From positions 1 through 40,520 of the forward strand of contig CALIAG010000019.1 in assembly GCA_938041325.1 (NCBI GenBank): 40,520 bases of DNA, read 5' to 3'. This document shows, piece after piece, positions 1-7,622 of this stretch (within the stretch, counting starts at the first letter, position 1; every line of letters begins with the position of its first letter). The DNA comes from an uncultured Saprospiraceae bacterium (lineage in GTDB: Bacteria > Bacteroidota > Bacteroidia > Chitinophagales > Saprospiraceae). The position numbers and the translations under genes are program-made. The notes beneath the pieces are model-generated. The model was not told the origin of the DNA. It ran no database searches and saw only the letters and a list, made by a program, of their open reading frames with translations.

Positions 1-66
1 TTTTTCATTCCCAATAAATCTAAATTCTAATAAATAAACCCTAACTTTTGTCCAAATACCAAAAAC

Positions 67-1452
67 ATGGAAACAGACCAAAGTTTGATACAGTCGATAG
101 ACGGAATGATAGCCAGTTTTGCCTCATTCGTTTGGGGCTTACCGCTTTTGATATTGTTGGTTGGTGGTGGATTTTATTTATTAATCTTATCTCGTTTTTT
201 GCCATTCCGATATTTGCGACACGCCATAGATGTGTTGCGTGGAAAATTCGATGATCCGAATGATCCAGGAGAAATTTCTCACTTTGAGGCATTGACCACT
301 GCGCTTTCAGCGACCATTGGAATGGGCAATATTGCTGGTGTCGCAGTAGCCATTACAATAGGCGGACCAGGAGCCATTTTTTGGTTATGGATATCAGGTA
401 TCATTGGAATGAGTACGAAATTTTTTACTTCAACGCTTGCCATTCTCTATCGAGGAAAAGACTCTGAAGGAAATATCCAAGGAGGACCAATGTATTTTAT
501 TGAAGAAGGACTGGGAAAAAAGTGGAAACCCTTAGCGATGTTTTTTGCATCTATGGGGTTGATAGGGGCTTTGCCTATTTTTAATGTCAATCAATTGACG
601 CAGGCGATTCGAGATATTTTATTGGTACCGAATAATATACCTGCAGGGAATGGAGCCAATCTGATTATTGGTTTAGTTCTGGCTGCGATTACAACCTTGG
701 TTATTTTGGGAGGCTTGCAGCGCATCAGTAAACTAGCGACCAAACTGGTACCCAGTATGGTGTTACTCTATTTCGTATCTGTGCTTGGACTTTTGTTTTT
801 GCATGCAGAAGAAGTCCCGAAATATTTTGCAATGATTTTCACCGATGCTTTTTCAGCAGAAAACTATAAAGGAGATCCATTGCTTGGTGGAGTAGTAGGG
901 GGATTGATTTTATTGGGGATTAGAAGAGGTGCCTTTTCAAATGAGGCGGGGATTGGTACCGCGCCGATGGCACATGGCGCAGCAAAAACATCAGAACCTG
1001 TACGAGAAGGATTGGTCGCCATGTTAGGACCCGCCATTGATACTTTAATCGTTTGTACTTTAACTGCGCTTGCCATTTTAGTAACAGGCGTTTGGCAAAC
1101 TTCAGGAGACAATGGAGTTTCTTTAACAGCTGCTGCTTTTAGCTCATCGTTTTCAACCTTTGGGAATTACTTATTGCTGGCTTGTATTGCTGTGTTTAGT
1201 ATTTCGTCTTTGTTTTCTTACTCTTATTATGGTTCGAAATGTTTGTCCTATTTGGTTGGTGTAAAAAACAAACACTATTATAATTACTTTTATATCGCGA
1301 GTATCATTATGGGAGCGACTTTCCCGCTTGCTGCAATGATAAATTTGATTGATGGCTTTTATGCATTAATGGCAATTCCTACAATGACGTCTACGATCTT
1401 ACTGGCTCCAAAAGTAATGGAAGCTGCAAAGAAATACTTTGCCAAAGTTTAA
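67..1452 (+). CDS. AGCS family sodium:alanine/amino-acid symporter
   Basis: This is an inner-membrane sodium-coupled symporter for small neutral amino acids such as alanine or glycine (family knowledge; the substrate cannot be read here). The 461-residue length is normal for the family. The family signature is visible around residues 93-115, where GMGNIAGVA is followed by GGPGAIFWLW, and again near residues 285-305 as RRGAFSNEAGIGTAPMAHG. About ten hydrophobic segments span the protein. The first ATG of the frame, at 67, is used; it places a short polar stretch before the first membrane helix. No clear Shine-Dalgarno is present, as usual for Bacteroidota. The amidohydrolase gene follows after 33 bases in the same direction, so co-transcription is possible, perhaps linking uptake to degradation of amino-acid derivatives (inference). 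Confidence 0.93.
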   Translation: METDQSLIQSIDGMIASFASFVWGLPLLILLVGGGFYLLILSRFLPFRYLRHAIDVLRGKFDDPNDPGEISHFEALTTALSATIGMGNIAGVAVAITIGGPGAIFWLWISGIIGMSTKFFTSTLAILYRGKDSEGNIQGGPMYFIEEGLGKKWKPLAMFFASMGLIGALPIFNVNQLTQAIRDILLVPNNIPAGNGANLIIGLVLAAITTLVILGGLQRISKLATKLVPSMVLLYFVSVLGLLFLHAEEVPKYFAMIFTDAFSAENYKGDPLLGGVVGGLILLGIRRGAFSNEAGIGTAPMAHGAAKTSEPVREGLVAMLGPAIDTLIVCTLTALAILVTGVWQTSGDNGVSLTAAAFSSSFSTFGNYLLLACIAVFSISSLFSYSYYGSKCLSYLVGVKNKHYYNYFYIASIIMGATFPLAAMINLIDGFYALMAIPTMTSTILLAPKVMEAAKKYFAKV

Positions 1453-1485
1453 GTCTTAGCGACATTTTACAAAACGAAAAATATT

Positions 1486-3078
1486 ATGAGAGCATTAATT
1501 TACATTTTTACCTTTCTACTATGTAGTCCAATTATTGGTTTTGGTCAGGTTGAAAAAGCACCACCTCGTGCGGAAGGAGAAGGCCCATTCCCTCAGTTAA
1601 TTATTCGAGGAGTTACTTTGATCAATGGAAATGCAGCACCGCCTACAGGTCCTGTTGACATCGTAGTCGAGCAAAACAGAATTACTAGAATAAAAAATGT
1701 TGGCTATCCTGGTGTACCTATCGACTCGACCAATAGACCAAAACTCGAAGAAGGAGGTTATGAATTAGATGCAAATGGAATGTATCTCTTACCTGGATTT
1801 GTGGACATGCATGGGCATATAGGCGGCGTTTCTCAAGGCGCTAACGCAGAGTATGTTTTCAAACTTTGGATGGCGCATGGCATCACAACGATTCGGGAAC
1901 CTTCTTGTGGAAATGGTTTGGATTGGGTTTTGGAACACAAGGAGAAATCGAAAAAAAATGAAATAACTGCTCCAAGGATTGAAGCCTATACCGTATTCGG
2001 ACAAGGAAGCAAAACACGCTTAAGCACGCCGGAAATGGCAAAGAATTGGGTCAAAGAAAATGCGGAAAAAGGTGCGGATGGAATTAAGTTTTTCGGAGCT
2101 CCGCCTGCAATTATGTCTGCAGCTTTGGAGGAAAATAAAAGACTTGGTTTGCGATCCGCTTGCCACCATGCGCAGATGGACGTAGGTCGGTGGAACGTCA
2201 TGCATTCTGCGAAAGCAGGCTTAACTTCTATGGAGCATTGGTATGGATTGCCAGAAGCGCTCTTTGCTGATCGTACCGTCCAAAACTATCCTCCTGATTA
2301 TAATTATAGAAATGAGCAAGATCGTTTTGGAGAAGCAGGTAGACTGTGGGAACAAGCTGCTCCGCCCTATTCAGATCACTGGAATAAAGTCATGGATGAA
2401 TTGTTGGAGCTGGATTTTACTATAGACCCAACCTTCAATATATATGAGGCAAGTAGAGATTTACACCGAACACGGAGATTGGAATGGCATGAAGATTATA
2501 CGATGCCAAAATTATGGTTGTTTTATCAACCCAGCAAAATCTCTCATGGCTCTTATTGGCATGACTGGGGAACCCATCAAGAAGTAAACTGGCGCCGCAA
2601 TTATCATCTATGGATGACTTTTGTAAATGAATATAAAAATAGGGGAGGACGCGTAACTACTGGTTCTGATTCTGGCTTTATTTTTCAACTGTATGGCTTC
2701 GCTTATATCCGTGAATTGGAATTGTTGCAGGAAGCAGGTTTTCATCCTTTGGAGGTTATTCGTTCGGCGACATTGAATGGAGCGGAAGCTTTGGGCTTGG
2801 ATGATGATATAGGAACGGTGGAAGTGGGTAAGTTGGCAGACTTTGTGATCGTAGATGAAAATCCTTTGGCCAATTTAAAAGTGCTTTATGGAACTGGTGC
2901 GATTAAATTAACGGAAGAAAATAAAGTGATTCGAGCAGGAGGTGTAAGTTATACTGTAAAAGATGGGATTGTATTTGATGCTAAAAAACTATTGGCAGAC
3001 GTCAAAAAAATGGTGGATGACGAGAAGGCAGAGACAGGTTTCGAGTTGTTTCAACCTGGAGATAAAATGAAGAAATAG
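1486..3078 (+). CDS. Exported metal-dependent amidohydrolase (imidazolonepropionase-like)
   Basis: This is a member of the amidohydrolase superfamily, metal-dependent hydrolases that cleave C-N bonds in cyclic or peptide amides; the substrate is unknown. A signal peptide (about residues 1-20, ending IIGFGQ) sends it to the periplasm. The metal-binding set is complete: HxH at H109/H111 in GFVDMHGH, a lysine candidate for carbamylation at K201 (GIKFFG), histidines H227/H228 (ACHHAQ) and H251 (MEHWYG), and the catalytic aspartate D395 in TTGSDSGF. The C-terminal part returns to the small beta-sandwich domain (VGKLADFVIVDENPL), typical of this group. The 530-residue length fits secreted Bacteroidota members. 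It lies 33 bases after the symporter and converges, 9 bases apart, on the HAD gene with no terminator between them. Confidence 0.9.
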   Translation: MRALIYIFTFLLCSPIIGFGQVEKAPPRAEGEGPFPQLIIRGVTLINGNAAPPTGPVDIVVEQNRITRIKNVGYPGVPIDSTNRPKLEEGGYELDANGMYLLPGFVDMHGHIGGVSQGANAEYVFKLWMAHGITTIREPSCGNGLDWVLEHKEKSKKNEITAPRIEAYTVFGQGSKTRLSTPEMAKNWVKENAEKGADGIKFFGAPPAIMSAALEENKRLGLRSACHHAQMDVGRWNVMHSAKAGLTSMEHWYGLPEALFADRTVQNYPPDYNYRNEQDRFGEAGRLWEQAAPPYSDHWNKVMDELLELDFTIDPTFNIYEASRDLHRTRRLEWHEDYTMPKLWLFYQPSKISHGSYWHDWGTHQEVNWRRNYHLWMTFVNEYKNRGGRVTTGSDSGFIFQLYGFAYIRELELLQEAGFHPLEVIRSATLNGAEALGLDDDIGTVEVGKLADFVIVDENPLANLKVLYGTGAIKLTEENKVIRAGGVSYTVKDGIVFDAKKLLADVKKMVDDEKAETGFELFQPGDKMKK

Positions 3079-3087
3079 GTATCCTAC

Positions 3088-3645
3088 TCAAGAAATATAG
3101 GGTGCGATACTTTCTTTAAGGCTTTCATTATTTGTGAAAAGGATAGAAGGAATGCCGCAGAGTCTAGCATTGTCTATTTTGTATTGAGAGTCATCAACAA
3201 ACAGAAGGTCTTCAGGTTTTGTTTTCAAATCAGCGATAACCTGTTTGAAAAGAGCTGTGTTTTCTTTTCCCATTTTATAATCATAAGAATAGTATCCTTT
3301 TGTAGACCAAGAGTCGAAATCAAATTTTTTGGAAATGAATTCTATGTTCTCTCTATAGTTGTCGCTCAAGATGAAAATCTCGAAATGCTTTTTCAAAAAA
3401 TCCACTAATTCTGAGTTGAATTCTAAGGTTTCCCATATGGCAATTAGGAATTGATCACCATCAAAATTCTGATTGCTTAGTTCATTGTATTCTTTTATGA
3501 AAACTGGGTAAATATCTTCTCCAATATTCAATTGATGGCCGTGTTTTTCATTTAGTTTAGAAATAATGGACCAATCAATTTGATCATTTGATTTGCCAGT
3601 TGATTGAAATGCCACACCGCCTAAATCCAGTAATATTTTTTTCAT
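3088..3645 (-). CDS. HAD-family hydrolase (HAD-IA-like phosphatase)
   Basis: This is a small cytosolic haloacid-dehalogenase-superfamily hydrolase, probably a phosphatase acting on an unidentified small phosphorylated metabolite. Motif I is near the N-terminus as LLDLGGV with nucleophile D7; the usual second aspartate is G9, as in the common DLGG variants of the IA subgroup. Motif II is FILSDN (S94), a lysine for motif III lies around K124-K127 (KMGKEN), and motif IV is LLFVDDS with D151/D152. A helical cap sits between motifs I and II (residues 15-85), giving a YihX-like layout. The 185-residue length is slightly short but complete. The gene stands alone, convergent with the amidohydrolase gene, and starts downstream of a terminator hairpin at 3671-3719. 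The missing second aspartate lowers certainty that it is a classic phosphatase. Confidence 0.85.
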   Translation of the reverse strand: MKKILLDLGGVAFQSTGKSNDQIDWSIISKLNEKHGHQLNIGEDIYPVFIKEYNELSNQNFDGDQFLIAIWETLEFNSELVDFLKKHFEIFILSDNYRENIEFISKKFDFDSWSTKGYYSYDYKMGKENTALFKQVIADLKTKPEDLLFVDDSQYKIDNARLCGIPSILFTNNESLKESIAPYIS

Positions 3646-3670
3646 GCCGAAAAGATTAATTCGTTTATAA

Positions 3671-3719
3671 TAAAAAAGATTTAATCAAAGCCGTGAAAAT
3701 TCACACTCTGATTAAATCT
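3671..3719 (-). terminator. Intrinsic terminator after the TM2/DUF2752 gene pair
   Basis: AGATTTAATCA at 3677-3687 pairs perfectly with TGATTAAATCT at 3709-3719. The 21-base loop contains its own small hairpin (GTGA/TCAC around 3693-3704). Read on the minus strand the stem is followed by six T (3672-3677). It lies 43 bases past the TM2 gene stop and upstream of the HAD gene, so it should separate the two units. Confidence 0.7.
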
Positions 3720-3762
3720 GGTGTATTTTTTTATAATGAAATTCAACCGTGATCGATCAAAT

Positions 3763-4119
3763 TTAAATCCCTGTTTTTTCAATCAGGCGCTTGGTCCGTT
3801 GCATGATCAGATGATTATAATCCAAAGTTAAATCCTTGTGATTGACCAAATCGATTATGGTACCGATTCCACAAAAGCCCGCAGTCAAAACATAGGCAAT
3901 TCCCCACCCAATTTGGTTGAGCATGAATCGGTGAATTCCCGCTACTGCAAAGAAACCAACCAAGGCCAATAGTACAATTGTAGTACTGTCCTTTCTTCTT
4001 GCATTGTACACTCTTGCAAAAGTTTCTAACTCCGCATCGTCCATTTCTCTTGTAAAGTGTTCTAGCTCTTGTAATTCTTCAAAATCAGATTTAGGAAAAT
4101 AATTCAAAAGGTCATTCAT
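3763..4119 (-). CDS. TM2 domain-containing membrane protein
   Basis: This small membrane protein carries a TM2 domain, a pair of transmembrane helices joined by a short turn; its molecular role in bacteria is not established. Residues 1-45 form a charged, probably helical cytosolic region. From about residue 48 the sequence runs through a first hydrophobic helix (VLLALVGFFAVAG), the conserved turn IHRFMLNQIGWGI, and a second helix ending in GIGTIIDLVN, the typical TM2 ending. A charged tail of about 20 residues follows. The start codon overlaps the stop of the upstream DUF2752 gene by one base (TAATG), so translation is very likely coupled. The two genes form a compact minus-strand unit ended by the hairpin at 3671-3719. 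Confidence 0.85.
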   Translation of the reverse strand: MNDLLNYFPKSDFEELQELEHFTREMDDAELETFARVYNARRKDSTTIVLLALVGFFAVAGIHRFMLNQIGWGIAYVLTAGFCGIGTIIDLVNHKDLTLDYNHLIMQRTKRLIEKTGI

Positions 4120-4430
4120 TATTTAGATGTATTAGTTGATTTAAAAATTTGATAGATTAGAAACAACAAAACTGGTATTCCCAATGGATGCATGGCAAAA
4201 GAAGCTTTAAAATCTAGGCGAAATAAATAACTTATTGAACGCCCCAATCCACAACCCCAACAATTTTCGAATCCAAGATTCTTAAAAAGGCAAATGGTGT
4301 AGTGTTGAGCAGCAGGATTACTTATTGCCAATAAAACCAAAGCTAGCAACCAGATGTACTGTGTTTTCACTTTTGAAAAGACAGTCCGACTTTTTCGGGA
4401 TCTTATTGGTATTCTACCTTCGTTTTGCAT
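4119..4430 (-). CDS. DUF2752 domain-containing membrane protein
   Basis: This 103-residue membrane protein belongs to the DUF2752 family, whose function is unknown. The recognisable core is CLFKNLGFENCWGCGLGRS (residues about 49-67), a cysteine-containing stretch followed by CGxGR, then FKASFAMHPLGIPVLLF, which matches the family pattern of a short polar loop and a second membrane helix starting with HP. A first membrane helix lies at about residues 27-42. The very basic N-terminus (RSRKSR) suggests the N-terminus faces the cytosol. In Bacteroidota these proteins are often encoded beside TM2 proteins, as here, where the stop codon overlaps the TM2 start by one base. The 240 bases upstream hold no other gene. 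Confidence 0.82.
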   Translation of the reverse strand: MQNEGRIPIRSRKSRTVFSKVKTQYIWLLALVLLAISNPAAQHYTICLFKNLGFENCWGCGLGRSISYLFRLDFKASFAMHPLGIPVLLFLIYQIFKSTNTSK

Positions 4431-4670
4431 ACAGTACTAAGTTAGATCTTTATTGAGTTAATAGAATGTTTTATCGATTAACAGAATAAAATTAACGACA
4501 ACCAAGGAGAAGAAGTCAAAAAAGCCCTTTTATCTATAAAAAAGTTAAGGAAATCCAAAGGTCTCTTAACAAAAGATTAAACCTCATTTATTGTTTTTAA
4601 TATTCGTAAGAATGGAATATCTTTCTGTTGTCGAAAGAATTCATTACCTAAAACTAACTACAAAGAAATT

Positions 4671-5174
4671 ATGAAAACAACAGTACAATTACTCTCCGTT
4701 TTTATCTGCATATTTATTTTTACAACTTCTTCTTCTGCTTTTGTGCATGCACCAAAGGTGAATAGTGCTGTTGAACAATCACAGACCATAACAAATAACG
4801 ATCTCGTTGATTTAAGTAGAAAAGAACTCGAGACAAAGATGGGACGGAAACTGAAATTTGGCGAACGAATTGCAATTGGTATCGTCAAAAGAAAGCTAAA
4901 ACAAGAACGTAAACGAGCAGGGAATAATGAACCAGGAGAAGTGAAAATGGATGGTCTTGGGATTGCTGGTTTTGTTTGTGGAGTCGTTGGAATTTTTACT
5001 TTTGGGCTCTTATCTATTTTAGCAATAGTATTCAGTGCAATTGCATTGGGGCGAATAAATAGGGACCCTGAAAGAATAAGAGGAAAGGGCTTGGCAATAG
5101 CAGGATTGGTTTTAGGTGTTTTGTCTGTATTGCTATTGACGACGCTGATCGTAGTAGGCTTATTAATCCTATAA
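4671..5174 (+). CDS. Exported DUF4190 domain-containing membrane protein
   Basis: This 167-residue protein has an N-terminal signal sequence (about residues 1-23, ending SSSAF), a charged central segment, and a DUF4190 domain at the C-terminus. The domain is clear at residues 86-167: GIAGFVCGVVGIFTFGLLSILAIVFSAIALGRI forms the first pair of membrane segments, then RGKGLAIAGLVLGVLSVLLL the second. The central region is very basic (RKLKFGERIAIGIVKRKLKQERKRAG) and could contact phospholipid or nucleic acid (inference). Function is unknown for the family. The gene is monocistronic: divergent from the DUF2752 gene, and followed by a very strong terminator at 5202-5250. Confidence 0.82.
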   Translation: MKTTVQLLSVFICIFIFTTSSSAFVHAPKVNSAVEQSQTITNNDLVDLSRKELETKMGRKLKFGERIAIGIVKRKLKQERKRAGNNEPGEVKMDGLGIAGFVCGVVGIFTFGLLSILAIVFSAIALGRINRDPERIRGKGLAIAGLVLGVLSVLLLTTLIVVGLLIL

Positions 5175-5201
5175 TGATCACACTGTTTTTATCAATGTAA
5201 A

Positions 5202-5250
5202 AAATATAAATCACCCAAACTTTAAATTAAGGTTTGGGTGATTTATATTT
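5202..5250. terminator. Bidirectional intrinsic terminator between convergent genes
   Basis: Perfect 19-base arms at 5202-5220 and 5232-5250 (core TCACCCAAAC / GTTTGGGTGA) flank an 11-base loop. The A/T-rich outer parts of the stem supply the T-run in both directions. The right arm overlaps the stop codon of the minus-strand gene at 5249, so one element ends both convergent transcripts. Confidence 0.88.
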
Positions 5251-5566
5251 AATCTTGTATCTTACGTAAACCTTTCTTCCTTTTCTTTATCAAGCTTCCA
5301 ACTTTAATAACCTTACCTTCATCCTTTGCCGCAACTTCATACAACTCCACTTGCTTGCCCCGATAAGGGAAGTATATCTTTTGACCAACAGCTAAGCTTA
5401 CTCCACTATTGGAAAAGGGAGAAAGATTGGGGTTCATCACACCTGGTATAATTAAAGGAATAGATTTCATACCTGTATTCTTCAGGGTTAAATTAACAGC
5501 ATTTTGTGCTTGTAAATTTCCAAATACAAAAAAAGAAAAAAGAAGAAAAGCAGTCAAAGTTTTCAT
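5249..5566 (-). CDS. Small secreted protein of unknown function
   Basis: I do not recognise the family. The 105-residue product has a clear signal peptide (residues 1-20, FSFFVFGNLQAQ, cleavage after the alanine before Q) and a predicted mature part of about 85 residues. The mature region starts with a beta-rich stretch (AVNLTLKNTGMKSIPLIIPGVMNPNLSPF) and ends with a basic tail (KVGSLIKKRKKGLRKIQD). Phrases such as LTLKNTGMKSIPL and VGQKIYFPYRGKQVELYEV recall small Bacteroidota secreted beta-sandwich proteins, but this is only a likeness. There is no lipobox cysteine and no T9SS sorting domain, so it is probably a soluble periplasmic protein. Its stop codon lies in the terminator stem shared with the convergent DUF4190 gene. 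Confidence 0.72.
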   Translation of the reverse strand: MKTLTAFLLFSFFVFGNLQAQNAVNLTLKNTGMKSIPLIIPGVMNPNLSPFSNSGVSLAVGQKIYFPYRGKQVELYEVAAKDEGKVIKVGSLIKKRKKGLRKIQD

Positions 5567-5664
5567 AATTAGATTTAATTTTGGTCATTTATAAATCATA
5601 TTTACGAATTAAACAGCTGTTTGGATTTTTGGTTTAAAAAATATTAAATTGACGATTCAAATTA

Positions 5665-5672
5665 TAACTTTG
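5665..5672 (+). promoter_or_regulatory. Possible Bacteroidota -7 box (TAACTTTG)
   Basis: TAACTTTG exactly matches the Bacteroidota -7 consensus TAnnTTTG and lies 47 bases before the ATG at 5720. The matching upstream TTG (5649-5651) is only 13 bases away, closer than the usual 19 or so, so the promoter call is tentative. Confidence 0.4.
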
Positions 5673-5719
5673 TCTATGGATGTAATCCTCTCATTTTTGC
5701 CATCATTAATATAAATAAA

Positions 5720-6148
5720 ATGTACTTTCAATTGAAATCATTTATTTTACTTGCAATATTATTGTCTTCCTGTACAACTGAAGAAGGAATAATTTCAAAG
5801 GAGAAATTGGTCGGTACGTGGGAAACCTGGAACGCAGGAACAAGCGAGGATGATTGGAGAGCCTTAGAAAAAATGGATCAAGATCCTAAAAATTATTATA
5901 CCGAAACCTATAATGCCGATGGAAGTATGATCATAAGAAATAGACATGAAGGGAAACCCATTGTCGTTCATGGGACTTGGAAAATAGGAAGAGGGGATAA
6001 GGTCAAAATCAAATATGAAATGAATGGCAATTCTTATGATTTGATACACACAGTGGTTGGATATCGAGATTCGATTCTTTACGTGGAAGATCTTGCCGAA
6101 GGACATACCAAATTGATGTTGCGCGGTATTTTGAAAAGAGTGAATTAA
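5720..6148 (+). CDS. Lipoprotein, lipocalin-like beta-barrel
   Basis: This is a small lipoprotein of 142 residues. The lipobox LLSSC places the acylated cysteine at residue 18, after a hydrophobic signal. The mature part begins with KLVGTWETW, the opening motif seen in lipocalin-like proteins of Bacteroidota, and continues with alternating short strands (TYNADGSMIIRNR, VVHGTWKIGRGDKVKIKYEMNG, DSILYVEDL), consistent with a small up-and-down beta barrel. The ligand and function are unknown. It is followed after 8 bases by the trypsin-fold protein gene at 6157 in the same direction, so the two are probably co-transcribed from a promoter near 5665. Confidence 0.8.
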   Translation: MYFQLKSFILLAILLSSCTTEEGIISKEKLVGTWETWNAGTSEDDWRALEKMDQDPKNYYTETYNADGSMIIRNRHEGKPIVVHGTWKIGRGDKVKIKYEMNGNSYDLIHTVVGYRDSILYVEDLAEGHTKLMLRGILKRVN

Positions 6149-6156
6149 TTTCTTTT

Positions 6157-7125
6157 ATGAATCTTCACAAACACAAAAAACGTCAGCAGGAAATTAAAGA
6201 AGTTTTAGAACGCTACAAACAGCAGATTCTGGACATCCAAAATGTTGTAGATATCGGAGTAGGATTTAGTTTGAAAAATAGAAAGTTAACGGATGAGTTG
6301 GCCATTATTATAGAAGTAAGGAAAAAGGAAAAGGAAGAGGAATTGGATGGGGAAGCTTTATTGCCTAAAAGCATAGAGGGCATCCGTGTAGATGTAATCG
6401 GTTCTCCAGTACCTGAGGATTTTTATGATAGAGGAGAAGTGATTCATCCGCTCATTGAAAAAACTTCAGTTTCAAGGAATATTAAATTTGCCAACTTGAT
6501 TGGAGGAATAAGAATAAGGAATTCCAGGCATAAAAATCTAGGAGGAACCTTAGGCGCTGTTTTTTATGACAAGCATACAGGTAAACCGTTCGGAATCTCA
6601 AGCCGGCATGTTTTGGTTGATGATGAAAGTTTTAGCTTTCGGAGATCATTTAAAGTTATTCAACCCAATTTGGTTTGGAGAAAAGAATACGAAATAGGAA
6701 CAGTAAAGACTGGCATACCATCGGAACTAGATTGCGTTCGTTTTGAAATCGATTCTCAAAGACCTGTTAATAAGGAAGATAGTGTATTGGGAATTAAAGG
6801 AAGGATCACTGGTATTGAGCAGGAAATTGTATTGGGGGCGAAGGTGATGAAATCTGGAGCAAGAACAGGTGTGACCTATGGGATTATAGTTTGCGAATCT
6901 ATTTGCAGAAAACGGTTTGTGATTTATCCGGACGATGATTATAAATTGGTTGACAATGAATTGTCATTGGGCGGAGATTCAGGAGCAATATGGTTGTTGA
7001 ACGACGGAAGTATGCGAGCGGTAGGTTTACACATACTAGGAAACAAAAGCCGCCATTATGATTCTGAATTGGCTGTTGCTCTGAACTTCGAAACGGTGAT
7101 GGATTATCTTAGTTTGGTGGTTTGA
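6157..7125 (+). CDS. Trypsin-fold serine protease-like protein (NAL1-like), cytosolic
   Basis: This 322-residue protein has no signal peptide or membrane segment. The C-terminal two thirds look like a trypsin-fold protease: H151 in GISSRHVLV, D192 in SELDCVRF and S275 in LSLGGDSGAIW supply a plausible His-Asp-Ser triad in the right order and spacing. The sequence KSGARTGVTYGII between D192 and S275 is typical of the NAL1-like/intracellular group, not of DegP-type proteases. The N-terminal 100 residues (a basic helix, then VVDIGVGFSLKNRKLTDELAIIIEV) match the small domain that usually precedes this protease domain. Whether it cleaves proteins is not known from sequence. It lies 8 bases after a lipoprotein gene, probably in one operon, and its 3' side runs into the repeat array at 7130-7557, whose hairpins may end the transcript. 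Confidence 0.8.
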   Translation: MNLHKHKKRQQEIKEVLERYKQQILDIQNVVDIGVGFSLKNRKLTDELAIIIEVRKKEKEEELDGEALLPKSIEGIRVDVIGSPVPEDFYDRGEVIHPLIEKTSVSRNIKFANLIGGIRIRNSRHKNLGGTLGAVFYDKHTGKPFGISSRHVLVDDESFSFRRSFKVIQPNLVWRKEYEIGTVKTGIPSELDCVRFEIDSQRPVNKEDSVLGIKGRITGIEQEIVLGAKVMKSGARTGVTYGIIVCESICRKRFVIYPDDDYKLVDNELSLGGDSGAIWLLNDGSMRAVGLHILGNKSRHYDSELAVALNFETVMDYLSLVV

Positions 7126-7129
7126 TTTT

Positions 7130-7557
7130 CGCTAGACAAAGAAACGGCATTAAAGGTTAACCTCGGATAAATGGATTTTAGGACAGATTAACGTGGAGGA
7201 GGGTTGACCGCGAATTCAGGTAATTAAAGGTCGAACGCATGTGTTTTTTCTGCCGCTATTTTTTGTCTCCCGACAAAGAAACGTTTTTTATTATCACGGA
7301 TGCAAGGATGAAAAAAGGGATAAACAGAAAAAGGGTTGACCACGAATTTAGGTAATTTAAGGTCGAACGACCGTTTTACTTGCCGCTAGTTTTTGTATCC
7401 AGAGAAAGAAACGTTTTTTTGAACACATTTATAGGATGATTGAGATAATCAAGATACGTCCTATCGTAAAATCTTGCTAATCATTTTTATCTTAAAAATC
7501 CTGTTTAGACAAAAACGAATGCCGCTAGTTTTTGTCTCCCGACAAAGAAACGTTTTT
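7130..7557. repeat. Array of four spaced copies of a ~38-base hairpin repeat
   Basis: Three near-complete copies lie at 7251-7288, 7381-7418 and 7520-7557, with a remnant lacking the hairpin at 7130-7146. Each begins TGCCGCTA and ends AAAGAAACGTTTTT. The centre forms a stem TTTGTC-TCCC-GACAAA in copies one and three; copy two has three changes and a weaker stem. Copies one and three differ at one of 38 positions. Spacing is 124, 130 and 139 bases. The hairpin followed by a T-run resembles a terminator on the plus strand and could end the transcript of the gene at 6157. Between copies lie degenerate stretches such as ACGAATTTAGGTAATT, CACGGATGCAAGGATG and ATCTTAAAAATCCTG. Confidence 0.8.
7201..7369. 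repeat. Two copies of a 37-base motif preceding the hairpin repeat
   Basis: The motif at 7201-7237 and 7333-7369 starts GGGTTGACC and ends GGTCGAACG. The two copies agree at 34 of 37 positions. Each lies about 12-14 bases before a hairpin copy (7251 and 7381), so motif and hairpin together form a compound unit of about 88 bases repeated roughly every 130 bases. The third hairpin copy lacks the motif. Confidence 0.75.
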
Positions 7558-7560
7558 CAA

Positions 7561-7600
7561 AAAAAAAACAAAAAAAAGAAGGCCTTCATTGAAGACCTTC
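7561..7600 (-). terminator. Intrinsic terminator of the Asp-box protein gene
   Basis: On the minus strand GAAGGTCTTC and GAAGGCCTTC (7578-7600) form a 10-bp stem with one G-U pair and a 3-base AAT loop, followed by a T-rich run covering 7561-7577. It starts 22 bases past the stop codon at 7623. The plus-strand side also ends in T5 (7601-7605), so it may work both ways. Confidence 0.88.
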
Positions 7601-7622
7601 TTTTTCAAAATTATAATTTTTC

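Noticed and set aside
7130-7557. Possible CRISPR array
   Set aside because: Spacers are 85-100 bases and unequal, copies are few and degenerate, the repeat has a T-run, and no cas gene is nearby.
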